A stretch of DNA of 64,000 nt from positions 5,410,501-5,474,500 of the forward strand of contig NZ_CP116304.1 of assembly GCF_028010285.1 (NCBI RefSeq), in the 5' to 3' direction. The position numbers and the translations under genes were made by a program. The notes beneath the pieces were generated by a model. That model ran no database searches. It saw only the letters and a program-made list of their open reading frames with translations, and was not told the origin of the DNA. Within the stretch, counting starts at the first letter, position 1. Every line of letters starts with the position of its first letter. Of the stretch, positions 22,350 to 30,203 are shown piece after piece. This stretch comes from Pseudomonas sp. Q1-7. Lineage in GTDB: Bacteria; Pseudomonadota; Gammaproteobacteria; Pseudomonadales; Pseudomonadaceae.

Positions 22350-22552
22350 CGCCTCCCGCGGGGCGCCGGCACGCCCCGCAACCCCTCCCCGACACGAAAC
22401 GACCATCACGGCTGCAGTCTTCGTCCATCACGACGATTCCCTACTTCCAGGGCACCAAGTACGAAAACTCTGATTTTTCTGCTGCTCATGGACCCCGGAG
22501 CGGTGTGGCGAGATGCTTTCCGAACCCAAACCGGAGACAGGATATTGCAGCC

Positions 22553-22795
22553 ATGCAGTTACATATGGGGGTTCGTAAGGAAGGAGATGTACTCAGACTC
22601 AAAGCCATGGAAGGTTTCAGCGATGCCGAACTGGTGCAGATGCTGCGCACCGCCGGCATCGAGATCGTCGTAGGGCCGATGGAGGGCGGGCGATCACGTA
22701 TCGCCGTACGCGCGCCGCGAAGCCTCTCGTTCAAGGTGGAGCGACTCAGCCGGTGCAAGTCCACCGAAGCCTATCTTCCGCCGGTTGACCCTTGA
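22553..22795 (+). CDS. Small CsrA-family RNA-binding protein, RsmF/RsmN type (putative)
   Basis: 80 residues from the ATG at 22553; upstream in-frame sequence is not protein-like. The protein reads as a rearranged CsrA: a first strand (MGVRKEGDVLRLKA), a helical insert (GFSDAELVQMLRTAG), then EIVVGPMEGGRSRIAVRAPRSLSFKVERL. The last part matches the CsrA core in which an Arg precedes a (V/I)xxxAP turn that binds GGA. The helix inserted between strands is the hallmark of P. aeruginosa RsmF/RsmN (SLKADYPAEELIRQLREGG), with which I see clear similarity from memory. Four GGA triplets lie 11-63 nt before the ATG (22490, 22497, 22533, 22540), suggesting Rsm-type autoregulation. It sits between ntrC and the repeat RNA. 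A CsrA fold is likely; RNA targets are unknown. Confidence 0.68.
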   Translation: MQLHMGVRKEGDVLRLKAMEGFSDAELVQMLRTAGIEIVVGPMEGGRSRIAVRAPRSLSFKVERLSRCKSTEAYLPPVDP

Positions 22796-23024
22796 GCCCA
22801 CCCCGGGGCCCCGTCCGCACGGGGTCCCACCTTGCCGCCAGGCTCAGCCAGGAAAAGACCATCCCTGGTGCCCGGACGGCCTTCCCGCCTCAAAAAAGTG
22901 CTTTCCCGCCATCGCCCAGCACAACGGACTGCCGCCTCCGGCTCGCCCGCTTTTCACCGTGAAAGCCAGGCACCACGCGGGCTTGCGCGAACAAGGAGAG
23001 TTTCTCGCAGCGGATTGGAGAAAC

Positions 23025-23040
23025 TGGCACGCCCTCTGCA
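23025..23040 (+). promoter_or_regulatory. Sigma-54 promoter of the tandem-repeat RNA
   Basis: TGGCACGCCCTCTGCA matches TGGCACG-N4-TTGCW except for one base, with exact GG-N10-GC spacing. It points into the repeat array, with an expected start near 23051. A partial NtrC-like site (GCACCACGCGGGCTT, 22970-22984) lies about 75 bp before that start. Confidence 0.78.
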
Positions 23041-23050
23041 ATAGTCCAGA

Positions 23051-23488
23051 CAACAGCGGTTTTGGGGCCCCTGGTACAGGCAGGCCAGGGAATCCCCACT
23101 CTTACACAGACAGGCTGATCGCCAGCCGTCACGGCCCCGAGAGGGCCGCATGCAGGACAGAGTCGCCGCAGGCGAGCAGGTTTCAGGGGGCCTTGGTACA
23201 GGCAGGCCGGGGAATCCCCTCTTTTATCCACTGGCGCGCTGATCTCCAGCCGCCCGGGCTCCCCAGGAGCCCCACACAGAACCGCGTCGTCCGCCGCACG
23301 GTAGACGACCACCCTTCAGGGGGCCTTGGTACAGGCAGGCCGGGGAATCCCCTTTTTTATCCACAGGCGCGCTGACCTTCAGCCGCCGGGCTCCCCAGGA
23401 GTCCCACACAGAACCGCGTCGTCCGCCGCACGGCAGACGACCACCCTTCAGGGGGCCTTGGTACAGGCAGGCCGGGGATTCCCCTCTC
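23051..23488 (+). ncRNA. nrsZ: Putative NrsZ-type nitrogen-regulated modular small RNA
   Basis: No convincing protein-coding gene exists here. A sigma-54 promoter ends at 23040, and four similar modules follow (cores near 23062, 23186, 23319 and 23451). Each contains TTGGTACAGGCAGGCC, which can fold as a GGCCT/AGGCC hairpin or be nearly so, then GGGGAAUCCCC followed by a U-rich run (strongest in module 3, CCCCTTTTTTAT). From memory, P. aeruginosa NrsZ is induced by NtrBC with RpoN, encoded in the ntrC neighbourhood, and processed into three similar short modules, the first sufficient to act on rhlA. Here there are four, the first more divergent. The 5' end is predicted from the promoter; the 3' end is placed after the last hairpin, 1 bp short of the convergent gene's stop codon. 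Confidence 0.7.
23062..23488 (+). repeat. Tandem repeat, unit about 132 bp, nearly 3.5 copies
   Basis: Copies begin at about 23062, 23186, 23319 and 23451; the last is partial. Copies 2 and 3 are almost identical over 132 bp, copy 1 is diverged and slightly shorter. Each unit also carries a stretch (GCTGATCTCCAGCCGC or similar) resembling the last codons of the convergent gene that begins after the fourth copy. The duplication therefore seems to have included that gene's 3' tail. Confidence 0.9.
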
Positions 23489-23935
23489 TTATTCGGTGCG
23501 CAGGCTGACCTCCAGCCGCCAGCGCCCATTTTCCTCGGCGCCGTGCCACTCTCCGTGCAAGGGCCGCGCCGCGACGAAGCGCAGCATCACCCCGTCCCCA
23601 CTGGTCGAGCGCAACAGCCGCCAACTCACCGGCGCCGTGCCCAGGGTCAGTTGCCCCTTGGCTGTCCGTCCCTCGGCCCCTAGCACCAGCGCATAGGCCC
23701 CCTCCAGCTCTTCGAGGCGCACCTCGGGCTCCTGGTCGAACCAGAGCGCCAGGCCGTCCTGACGCACCTCAATGCGTTCCAGGTGCACGGGTTCCGGCGC
23801 GGTCAGGCGGCCAAGCATCATGCCCACCAGCAGGCCGAGCAGCGCCAGGGAGAACAAAAAGCGCGGCCACAAGCTCGGTCGCGGATCATCATCGGGAGTA
23901 GAATGCCGCCCGTCATCGGGCCCGGGGCCAGCCAT
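23489..23935 (-). CDS. Hypothetical single-pass membrane protein
   Basis: 148 residues. A charged, Pro/Asp-rich cytoplasmic N terminus precedes one membrane helix (about 26-45, FLFSLALLGLLVGMMLGRL). A periplasmic beta-rich domain of about 100 residues follows (LERIEVRQDGLALWFDQEPEV and similar alternating strands), ending in RRLEVSLRTE-type sequence. I do not recognise a domain. The position between ntrC and trmL appears conserved in Pseudomonas. Its ATG overlaps the trmL ATG on the opposite strand in a shared CATG. Its stop abuts the final module of the repeat RNA transcribed toward it. Confidence 0.75.
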   Translation of the reverse strand: MAGPGPDDGRHSTPDDDPRPSLWPRFLFSLALLGLLVGMMLGRLTAPEPVHLERIEVRQDGLALWFDQEPEVRLEELEGAYALVLGAEGRTAKGQLTLGTAPVSWRLLRSTSGDGVMLRFVAARPLHGEWHGAEENGRWRLEVSLRTE

Positions 23936-24395
23936 GTTTCACGTCATCCTGTTTCAACCGGAAATTCCGCCGAATACCGGCAACATTATCAGGCTGTGCG
24001 CCAATTCCGGCTGCCACCTTCACCTGATCGAACCGCTGGGCTTCGAACTGGACGACAAGCGCCTGCGCCGCGCCGGCCTGGACTACCACGAGTATGCGCC
24101 GCTCAAACGCTACGCCGACCTGGAAAGCTGCCTCGCGTCCCTCGGCCATCCCCGCGTGTTCGCCTTCACCACCAAAGGCTCCCGGCTGTTCCACGACGTC
24201 GCCTTCAAGAAAGGCGACGCCTTCCTCTTCGGCCCGGAAAGCCGTGGCCTGCCCCTGGAAATCCGCGAAAGCCTGCCGCCGGAGCAACGCCTGCGCCTGC
24301 CCATGCGCCCCGACTGCCGCAGCCTGAACCTCTCCAACACCGTGGCCGTGGCGGTGTACGAAGCCTGGCGGCAGCATGGGTTCAGTCTGGAGTGA
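23934..24395 (+). CDS. trmL: tRNA (cytidine/uridine-2'-O-)-methyltransferase TrmL
   Basis: 153 residues, the short SPOUT methyltransferase type (YibK). It methylates the wobble ribose of tRNA-Leu isoacceptors with S-adenosylmethionine. Motifs are FQPEIPPNTGNIIRLCAN at the N terminus, FGPESRGLP (motif 2) and RSLNLSNTVAVAVYEA (motif 3), which form the SAM-binding trefoil knot. It starts at the ATG of a CATG shared with the divergent hypothetical gene, leaving almost no intergenic space, so its promoter must lie within that neighbour. Confidence 0.95.
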   Translation: MFHVILFQPEIPPNTGNIIRLCANSGCHLHLIEPLGFELDDKRLRRAGLDYHEYAPLKRYADLESCLASLGHPRVFAFTTKGSRLFHDVAFKKGDAFLFGPESRGLPLEIRESLPPEQRLRLPMRPDCRSLNLSNTVAVAVYEAWRQHGFSLE

Positions 24396-24414
24396 GACTG
24401 TTGCGGTATTCCCC

Positions 24415-24506
24415 TTGTGGGAGCGAATTCATTCGCGATTGACCGCGAAGCGGTCTCGGACCACGCAGGCCTGCGGCCTGCTTCGCGAATGAATTCACTC
24501 CTACAG
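24415..24506. repeat. REP-like long imperfect palindrome
   Basis: Arms of about 23 bp (left TTGTGGGAGCGAATTCATTC.., right ..GAATGAATTCACTCCTACAG) flank an inner hairpin (GACCGCGAAGCGGTC) and a GC-rich centre. The same arms occur at 30994-31090. It lies between convergent trmL and secB. Confidence 0.85.
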
Positions 24507-24524
24507 GGCACATTCCGACCCAAC

Positions 24525-24552
24525 AAAAAAGCGCCCTGAAGGGCGCTTTTTC
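24525..24552. terminator. Bidirectional terminator between trmL and secB
   Basis: AAAAAAGCGCCC and GGGCGCTTTTT form a strong stem with a TGAA loop, with A and T tracts on both sides, positioned between convergent genes. Confidence 0.93.
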
Positions 24553-24567
24553 GTGCAGCCGAAAAAC

Positions 24568-25038
24568 TCAGGCCTGGGCTTCGCCGGAAGCCTGCAGGCG
24601 CGCCAGTTCCTGGGCGTACAGGGCGTCGAAGTTCACCGGGGAGAGCATCAGCGCCGGGAAGGAGCCGCGGACAACCAGGCTGTCCAGGGTTTCGCGGGCG
24701 TAGGGGAACAGGATGTTCGGGCAGAAGGCGCCCAGGGTGTGGCTCATGGACGCGGCGTCCAGACCCTTGATCAGGAAGATGCCGGCCTGCTGCACTTCGG
24801 CGATGAAGGCGGTTTCCTCGCCGTTCTTCACGGTCACGGAGAGGGTCAGCACCACTTCGTGGAAGTCACCGTCCAGTTGCTTCTGGCGGGTGTTCAGGTC
24901 CAGGGAAACGCTCGGCGACCACTCCTGACGGAAGATCTCCGGGCTTTTCGGGGCTTCGAAGGACAGGTCGCGGACGTAGATGCGCTGCAGGGAGAACTGG
25001 GGGTTCTGGTTGGCGCCGTTGCTTGCTTGTTCGGTCAT
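24568..25038 (-). CDS. secB: Protein-export chaperone SecB
   Basis: 156 residues, normal SecB length. The N-terminal acidic/Gln-rich leader ([14 protein letters not shown]) precedes [22 protein letters not shown], the hallmark strand, and the SecA-binding C-terminal region with [17 protein letters not shown]. The cytosolic homotetramer holds preproteins unfolded and delivers them to SecA. It is the last gene of a minus-strand run rhodanese-grxC-secB, the same grouping as E. coli yibN-grxC-secB. Gap to grxC is 14 bp. Confidence 0.97.
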   Translation of the reverse strand: MTEQASNGANQNPQFSLQRIYVRDLSFEAPKSPEIFRQEWSPSVSLDLNTRQKQLDGDFHEVVLTLSVTVKNGEETAFIAEVQQAGIFLIKGLDAASMSHTLGAFCPNILFPYARETLDSLVVRGSFPALMLSPVNFDALYAQELARLQASGEAQA

Positions 25039-25052
25039 GGTTCTGCCTTGTA

Positions 25053-25328
25053 CTAATGCGTTTCCGTTTGTGGGCGGGCCTGGAGCAATGCATCGAGCCT
25101 ACCGGCGCGCTCCAGGGCGTACAGGTCGTCACAGCCGCCCACGTGGGCCTGGCCGATCCAGATCTGCGGCACCGAGGTGCGCCCGGCCTTGCGGGTCATC
25201 TCAGCGCGAACTGCGGGATTGCCATCGACACTGATCTCGTCATAGCGCACGCCCTTGCTGTCCAGCAGGTGCTTGGCGCGGACGCAGAAAGGGCACCAGG
25301 CGCTCGAATAGATGACGACGTCGGTCAT
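25053..25328 (-). CDS. grxC: Glutaredoxin 3
   Basis: 91 residues. It is a thioredoxin-fold dithiol glutaredoxin with the active site CPFC ([19 protein letters not shown] is usual), the cis-Pro motif TSVPQIWI and the glutathione-binding GGCDDLYAL. It reduces disulfides and glutathione mixed disulfides using glutathione. It lies 1 bp after the rhodanese gene and 14 bp before secB, consistent with one transcript. Confidence 0.95.
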   Translation of the reverse strand: MTDVVIYSSAWCPFCVRAKHLLDSKGVRYDEISVDGNPAVRAEMTRKAGRTSVPQIWIGQAHVGGCDDLYALERAGRLDALLQARPQTETH

Positions 25329-25329
25329 G

Positions 25330-25743
25330 TCACTTCACCAGCGGCAGGTTGTCGCCACGCCAGCTGCCGATGCCCCCGGACAGCTTGATGGCGTTGAAGC
25401 CGGCCTTCTTCAGGTCGCGGCAGACAGTGCCCGCGTGCTGGCCCATGGCGTCGACCACGATGATGGCCTTGTCCTTGTGCTTCTCCAGCTCGGTGATGCG
25501 GCCGGCCAGCTTCTCGTAGGGGATGTTCAGGGCGTCGACGATATGGCCGCTGGAATAATCCTTGGTGGCGCGCACATCCAGCACCACGGCCTGGCCGCCA
25601 TTGACCAGGCTGGTCAGCTCGCGGCTGGAAATGGCGCGACCGCTGCGGCGCAGTTCATGGGCCAGCAGCAGGGCCAGCAGCACCACGAACGATCCACTCA
25701 GTACATAGTGGTTAGTGGCAAATTCAATCAGCTTAGCGAGCAT
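25330..25743 (-). CDS. Membrane-anchored rhodanese-like protein (YibN-like), probably non-catalytic
   Basis: 137 residues from the ATG at 25743. One N-terminal membrane helix (HYVLSGSFVVLLALLLAHELRR) is followed by a single rhodanese domain with SRELTSLVNGGQAVVLDVRATKDYSSGHI and the C-terminal GGIGSWRGDNLPLV. The loop that normally carries the catalytic cysteine reads VVDAMGQHAGTV and has no Cys; the only Cys follows in TVCRDL. Persulfide transfer by the standard mechanism is therefore unlikely. It is first in the rhodanese-grxC-secB run and divergent from gpmI. Confidence 0.9.
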   Translation of the reverse strand: MLAKLIEFATNHYVLSGSFVVLLALLLAHELRRSGRAISSRELTSLVNGGQAVVLDVRATKDYSSGHIVDALNIPYEKLAGRITELEKHKDKAIIVVDAMGQHAGTVCRDLKKAGFNAIKLSGGIGSWRGDNLPLVK

Positions 25744-25910
25744 CGTCGGCTTCCGGGACGGTAAAATGCCGGCCAGTATACACAGCCCCATAGGTCGGCC
25801 AAACCCCGTCCGGCGGTGACGCCGACAGAACCAGACCTTAGAATGCCGCGACTTTTTTCCGGGGCCTTGCCCGATACTTTCCATCCTTTGCCGCAGACGA
25901 GTCGGACTCT

Positions 25911-27446
25911 ATGACAGCCATGCCCAAACCCCTGGTCCTGATCATCCTGGACGGTTTCGGTCACAGTGACAGCCCCGAATACAACGCCATCCATGCGGCC
26001 AACACCCCGGTCTACGACCACCTGCGCGCCACCCGGCCCCATGGCCTGATTTCCGGCAGCGGCATGGATGTTGGCCTGCCCGACGGCCAGATGGGCAACT
26101 CCGAGGTCGGCCACATGAACCTGGGTGCCGGTCGCGTGGTGTATCAGGACTTCACCCGCGTGACCAAGGCGATCCGCGACGGCGACTTCTTCGCCAACCC
26201 GGAAATCACCACGGCAGTGGACAAGGCCGTGGCCGCTGGCAAGGCCGTGCACTTCATGGGCCTGCTCTCCGACGGCGGCGTGCACAGCCACCAGGACCAC
26301 CTGGTCGCCATGGCCGAGCTGGCCGCCCAGCGCGGCGCCGAGAAAATCTACCTGCATGCCTTCCTCGACGGCCGCGATACCCCGCCGAAGAGCGCCGAGC
26401 CTTCCATCAAGCTGATGGACGAAACCTTCGCCCGCCTCGGCAAGGGCCGCATCGCCAGCCTGATCGGCCGCTACTTCGCCATGGACCGCGACAATCGCTG
26501 GGACCGCGTGGAAGCCGCCTATAACCTGATCAGCGAAGGCCAGGCCGAGTTCTCCGCCGCCACCGCCGCCGAAGGCCTGGCCGCCGCCTACGAGCGCGGC
26601 GAGAGCGACGAATTCGTCAAGGCCACCCGCATCGGCGAGCCGGTGAAGGTCGAGGACGGCGACGCCGTGATCTTCATGAACTTCCGCGCCGACCGCGCCC
26701 GCGAGTTGTCCCGCGCCTTCGTCGAGCCGGGCTTCAAGGAGTTCGCCCGTCAGCGCGAGCCGAACCTCGCCGGTTTCGTGATGCTGACCCAGTACGCCGC
26801 CAGCATTCCCGCCCCCAGCGCCTTCAAACCGGAGTCCCTGGACAACGTGCTGGGCGAATACCTGGCGAAGAATGGCAAGACCCAGCTGCGCATTGCCGAG
26901 ACCGAGAAGTACGCCCACGTGACCTTCTTCTTCTCTGGCGGCCGCGAAGAGCCCTTCGAAGGCGAAGAGCGCATCCTGATCCCCTCGCCCAAGGTCGCCA
27001 CCTATGACCTGCAGCCGGAGATGAGCGCCCCGGAAGTCACCGACAGGATCGTCGACGCCATCCTCCACCAGCGTTACGACGTCATCGTGGTCAATTACGC
27101 CAACGGCGACATGGTCGGCCACACCGGCGTGTTCGAGGCCGCGGTCAAGGCCGTGGAATGCCTGGACAGCTGCGTCGGCCGCATCGTCGACGCCCTGGAC
27201 AAGGTGGGAGGCGAGGCGCTGATCACCGCTGACCACGGCAACGTCGAGCAGATGGAAGACGCGATGACCGGCCAGGCGCATACCGCCCACACCTGTGAGC
27301 CGGTGCCCTTCATCTATATCGGCCAGCGCCCGGCGAAGATCCGCGAAGGCGGCGTGCTCGCCGACGTGGCCCCGACCCTGCTGACCCTGATGGGCCTGCC
27401 GGTGCCGACCGAGATGACCGGCAAGACCATCGTCGAGTTGCAATGA
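25911..27446 (+). CDS. gpmI: 2,3-bisphosphoglycerate-independent phosphoglycerate mutase
   Basis: 511 residues. It interconverts 3- and 2-phosphoglycerate. The alkaline-phosphatase fold is visible with metal ligand Asp in [10 protein letters not shown], catalytic Ser64 in [17 protein letters not shown], the substrate loop [11 protein letters not shown] and C-terminal metal ligands in [12 protein letters not shown] and [10 protein letters not shown]. The enzyme is Mn-dependent and monomeric. It is followed by a strong terminator, so it is probably monocistronic. Confidence 0.97.
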   Translation: MTAMPKPLVLIILDGFGHSDSPEYNAIHAANTPVYDHLRATRPHGLISGSGMDVGLPDGQMGNSEVGHMNLGAGRVVYQDFTRVTKAIRDGDFFANPEITTAVDKAVAAGKAVHFMGLLSDGGVHSHQDHLVAMAELAAQRGAEKIYLHAFLDGRDTPPKSAEPSIKLMDETFARLGKGRIASLIGRYFAMDRDNRWDRVEAAYNLISEGQAEFSAATAAEGLAAAYERGESDEFVKATRIGEPVKVEDGDAVIFMNFRADRARELSRAFVEPGFKEFARQREPNLAGFVMLTQYAASIPAPSAFKPESLDNVLGEYLAKNGKTQLRIAETEKYAHVTFFFSGGREEPFEGEERILIPSPKVATYDLQPEMSAPEVTDRIVDAILHQRYDVIVVNYANGDMVGHTGVFEAAVKAVECLDSCVGRIVDALDKVGGEALITADHGNVEQMEDAMTGQAHTAHTCEPVPFIYIGQRPAKIREGGVLADVAPTLLTLMGLPVPTEMTGKTIVELQ

Positions 27447-27500
27447 CCGCCTCGGGCCGCCCCGCGCGGCCCCACGCGAGAATCTGCGCGCCTCATCAGG

Positions 27501-27536
27501 AAACGCCCCGAACCGTCGGTTCCGGGCGTTTTTTTT
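27501..27536 (+). terminator. Rho-independent terminator of gpmI
   Basis: AACGCCCCGAACC and GGTTCCGGGCGTT pair with one mismatch and a GTC loop, followed by eight T residues. Confidence 0.93.
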
Positions 27537-27590
27537 GCACCGCACCACGGGCATACTAGGCCAGTCCTCCCCCCTGGTGCCCCAAGCCCC

Positions 27591-28856
27591 ATGTTTCGCA
27601 CCCTCGCCCTCGTTATCCTCGCCAGCCTGATCACCCCGGTCATGGCCGACCAGCGCACCGAAACCCGGCAGCAGCTGGACCAGGCCGCCAAGGATGTCGC
27701 GGAGCTGAAGAAACTCTTGCAGCAACTGCAGCAGGAAAAATCCGGCGTCCAGGCCGACCTGAAGAAGACCGAAACCGAGATGGGCGGCCTGGAGCAGCAG
27801 GTCAAGGAACTGCAGCAGGAACTCAAGGAGAACGAAGGCGAGATCGAGCGCCTGGACGGGGAGAAAAAAAAACTCCAGGACGCACGCGCTGAGCAGCAAC
27901 GGCTGATCGGCATCCAGGCCCGCGCCGCCTACCAGGCCGGCCAGCAGGAATACGTCAAGCTGCTGCTCAACCAGCAGCACCCCGAGAAGTTCGCCCGCAC
28001 CCTCACCTACTACGACTACCTCAGCAAGGCCCGCCTGGAGCAGCTCAACGCCTTCAACGAGACCCTGCGCCAACTGGCCAATGTCGAGCAGGAAATCACC
28101 AGCCGGCAGACCCAGATCAACGAGCAGAAGGCCGCCCTGGACGGCCGCCGCGAGCAACTCGCCATCGCGCGCAAGGAGCGCCAGCAGGCGCTGGCCAAGC
28201 TCAACCGGGACTTCAGCGACCGGGACAAGAAGCTCAAGAGCCGCCAGCAGGACCAGGCCGAGCTGGCCAAGGTGCTCAAGACCATCGAGGAAACCCTGGC
28301 CCGCCAGGAGCGCGAGGCCCGCGAAGCCGAGGAGGCCCGCAAGCGCGCGCTCGCCGAACAGCAGCGCCAGTTGCGCGAACACCCCGTCGCCAGCCCGGCC
28401 AGGCCCAGCACCGGCCCCATGGTCTCCAGCGCCGGCGGCAACTTCGGCGGCCCCTTCGCCAAAGCCCGCGGCCAGTTGCCCTGGCCGGTGGACGGTCGCC
28501 TGGTGGCGCGTTTCGGCTCGGCCCGTGGCAGCGATTCCCGCGCCAAATGGGACGGTGTACTGATCGGCGCCGCCGAGGGCAGCACCGTCCGCGCCGTGCA
28601 TGGCGGGCGCGTAGTGTTCGCCGATTGGTTGCGCGGCGCCGGGCTTCTGGTCATCCTCGACCATGGCAACGGCTACCTGAGCCTCTACGGTCATAACCAG
28701 CGCCTACTGAAAAGTGCCGGCGATGTGGTGAACGCCGGCGACTCCATCGCCACCGTCGGCAATAGCGGCGGGCAGGATACGCCCGCGCTGTACTTCGCCA
28801 TTCGCCAGCAGGGCCGACCGACCGACCCGGCACAGTGGTGCCGCGCGCAAGGATAG
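27591..28856 (+). CDS. EnvC-like murein hydrolase activator (degenerate LytM/M23 domain)
   Basis: 421 residues. A signal peptide (MFRTLALVILASLITPVMA) is followed by a long coiled coil in two blocks (about 25-110 and 160-265) and a C-terminal LytM domain (about 300-415). Where active M23 peptidases have the zinc-binding H-x3-D (HxGxD), this protein reads KWDGVLIGAAEGSTVRA. The second motif HGNGYLSLYGH is kept. Loss of zinc ligands with retention of the fold is the EnvC/NlpD state, in which the protein activates periplasmic amidases at the septum. It lies 31 bp upstream of ctpA. Confidence 0.88.
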   Translation: MFRTLALVILASLITPVMADQRTETRQQLDQAAKDVAELKKLLQQLQQEKSGVQADLKKTETEMGGLEQQVKELQQELKENEGEIERLDGEKKKLQDARAEQQRLIGIQARAAYQAGQQEYVKLLLNQQHPEKFARTLTYYDYLSKARLEQLNAFNETLRQLANVEQEITSRQTQINEQKAALDGRREQLAIARKERQQALAKLNRDFSDRDKKLKSRQQDQAELAKVLKTIEETLARQEREAREAEEARKRALAEQQRQLREHPVASPARPSTGPMVSSAGGNFGGPFAKARGQLPWPVDGRLVARFGSARGSDSRAKWDGVLIGAAEGSTVRAVHGGRVVFADWLRGAGLLVILDHGNGYLSLYGHNQRLLKSAGDVVNAGDSIATVGNSGGQDTPALYFAIRQQGRPTDPAQWCRAQG

Positions 28857-28887
28857 GCGCTACCTCATCTAGCAGGAGTTCGTTCGC

Positions 28888-30201
28888 ATGCCGCATCTGT
28901 CCCGCCTCACTTCCCTGGCCATGGCTCTGGCGCTGCTCGGCGGCGCCCCCCAGCTGCTGGCCGCCGAGGAGCCGGCAAACCTCCCCGCCACGGCGGTGAA
29001 CGGCAAGGCACCGCTGCCGCTGGACGAGCTGCGCACCTTCGCCGAGGTGCTGGACCGCATCAAGTCCGCCTACGTCGAGCCGGTGGACGACAAGACCCTG
29101 CTGGAGAACGCCATCAAGGGCATGCTCAGCAACCTCGATCCTCACTCGGCCTACCTTGAGCCGAAAGACTTCCAGGAGCTGCAGGAAAGCACCAGCGGCG
29201 AGTTCGGCGGCCTGGGCATCGAGGTGGGCACCGAGGACGGCTTCATCAAGGTGGTCTCGCCCATCGACGACACCCCGGCGTCCAAGGCGGGCATCCAGCC
29301 TGGCGATCTGATCGTGAAGATCGACGGCCAGCCGACCAAGGGCATCTCGCTGATGGAAGCGGTGGACAAGATGCGCGGCAAGGCCGGCAGCAGGATCACC
29401 CTGACCCTGGTGCGGGACGGCGGCCAGCCCTTCGACGTGGAGCTGACCCGCGCGGCGATCAAGGTCAAGAGCGTCAAGAGCCAGTTGCTGGAGAAGGGCT
29501 ACGGCTACCTGCGCATCACCCAGTTCCAGGTCAATACCGGCGAAGAGGTCGGCAAGGCCCTGGGCAAGCTGCGCAAGGAAAACGGCAGCCGCCTCAGCGG
29601 CCTGGTGCTCGACCTGCGCAACAACCCCGGCGGCGTGCTGCAGTCCGCGGTGGAGGTGTCCGACCACTTCCTCAGGAAGGGCCTGATCGTCTACACCAAG
29701 GGCCGCATCGCCAACTCCGAGCTGCGCTTCTCCGCCGACCCCGCCGATGCCAGCGAAGGCGTACCGCTGGTGGTGCTGATCAATGGCGGCAGCGCCTCGG
29801 CGGCCGAGATCGTCGCCGGCGCCCTGCAGGACCACAAACGTGGCGTGCTGATGGGCACCGACAGCTTCGGCAAGGGTTCGGTGCAGACCGTGCTGCCGCT
29901 GAACAACGACCGCGCCCTGAAGCTGACCACCGCCCTCTACTACACCCCCAACGGCCGCTCGATCCAGGCCCAGGGCATAGTCCCGGACATTGAGGTAGCG
30001 CGCGCCAAGGTCACCCGCGAACAGGACAGCGAGTCCTTCAAGGAAGCCGACCTCGCCGGCCACCTCGGCAATGGCAACGGCGGCGCCGATCGCCCGAGCA
30101 CCAGCAGGAAGGCCGCCGAACCCCGCCCGCAGGACGATGACTTCCAGCTGAGCCAGGCCCTGAACCTGCTCAAGGGTCTGAACATCACCCGCGAGCACTG
30201 A
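28888..30201 (+). CDS. ctpA: Carboxy-terminal processing protease CtpA (S41 family)
   Basis: 437 residues. A signal peptide (ending QLLAAEE) is followed by the N-terminal helical region, a PDZ domain (about 100-180, GLGIEVGTEDGFIKVVSPI) and the S41 core. The catalytic Ser is in INGGSASAAEIVAGAL and the Lys in DSFGKGSVQT. The periplasmic protease trims or degrades cell-wall hydrolases and other substrates. The run envC-like, ctpA, yibQ-like has gaps of 31 and 2 bp, indicating an operon for envelope maintenance. Confidence 0.95.
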   Translation: MPHLSRLTSLAMALALLGGAPQLLAAEEPANLPATAVNGKAPLPLDELRTFAEVLDRIKSAYVEPVDDKTLLENAIKGMLSNLDPHSAYLEPKDFQELQESTSGEFGGLGIEVGTEDGFIKVVSPIDDTPASKAGIQPGDLIVKIDGQPTKGISLMEAVDKMRGKAGSRITLTLVRDGGQPFDVELTRAAIKVKSVKSQLLEKGYGYLRITQFQVNTGEEVGKALGKLRKENGSRLSGLVLDLRNNPGGVLQSAVEVSDHFLRKGLIVYTKGRIANSELRFSADPADASEGVPLVVLINGGSASAAEIVAGALQDHKRGVLMGTDSFGKGSVQTVLPLNNDRALKLTTALYYTPNGRSIQAQGIVPDIEVARAKVTREQDSESFKEADLAGHLGNGNGGADRPSTSRKAAEPRPQDDDFQLSQALNLLKGLNITREH

Positions 30202-30203
30202 GG

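Noticed and set aside
22785..23529. Several short open frames on both strands in the tandem-repeat region
   Set aside because: They translate the repeat unit over and over (for example DSPACLYQGPLK), lack ribosome sites and overlap one another. A promoter and hairpins point to an RNA gene instead.
25728..28694. A 988-codon minus-strand frame opposite gpmI and the envC-like gene
   Set aside because: It is a mirror of two well-recognised plus-strand genes and has no family-like sequence; a high-G+C codon-bias artefact.
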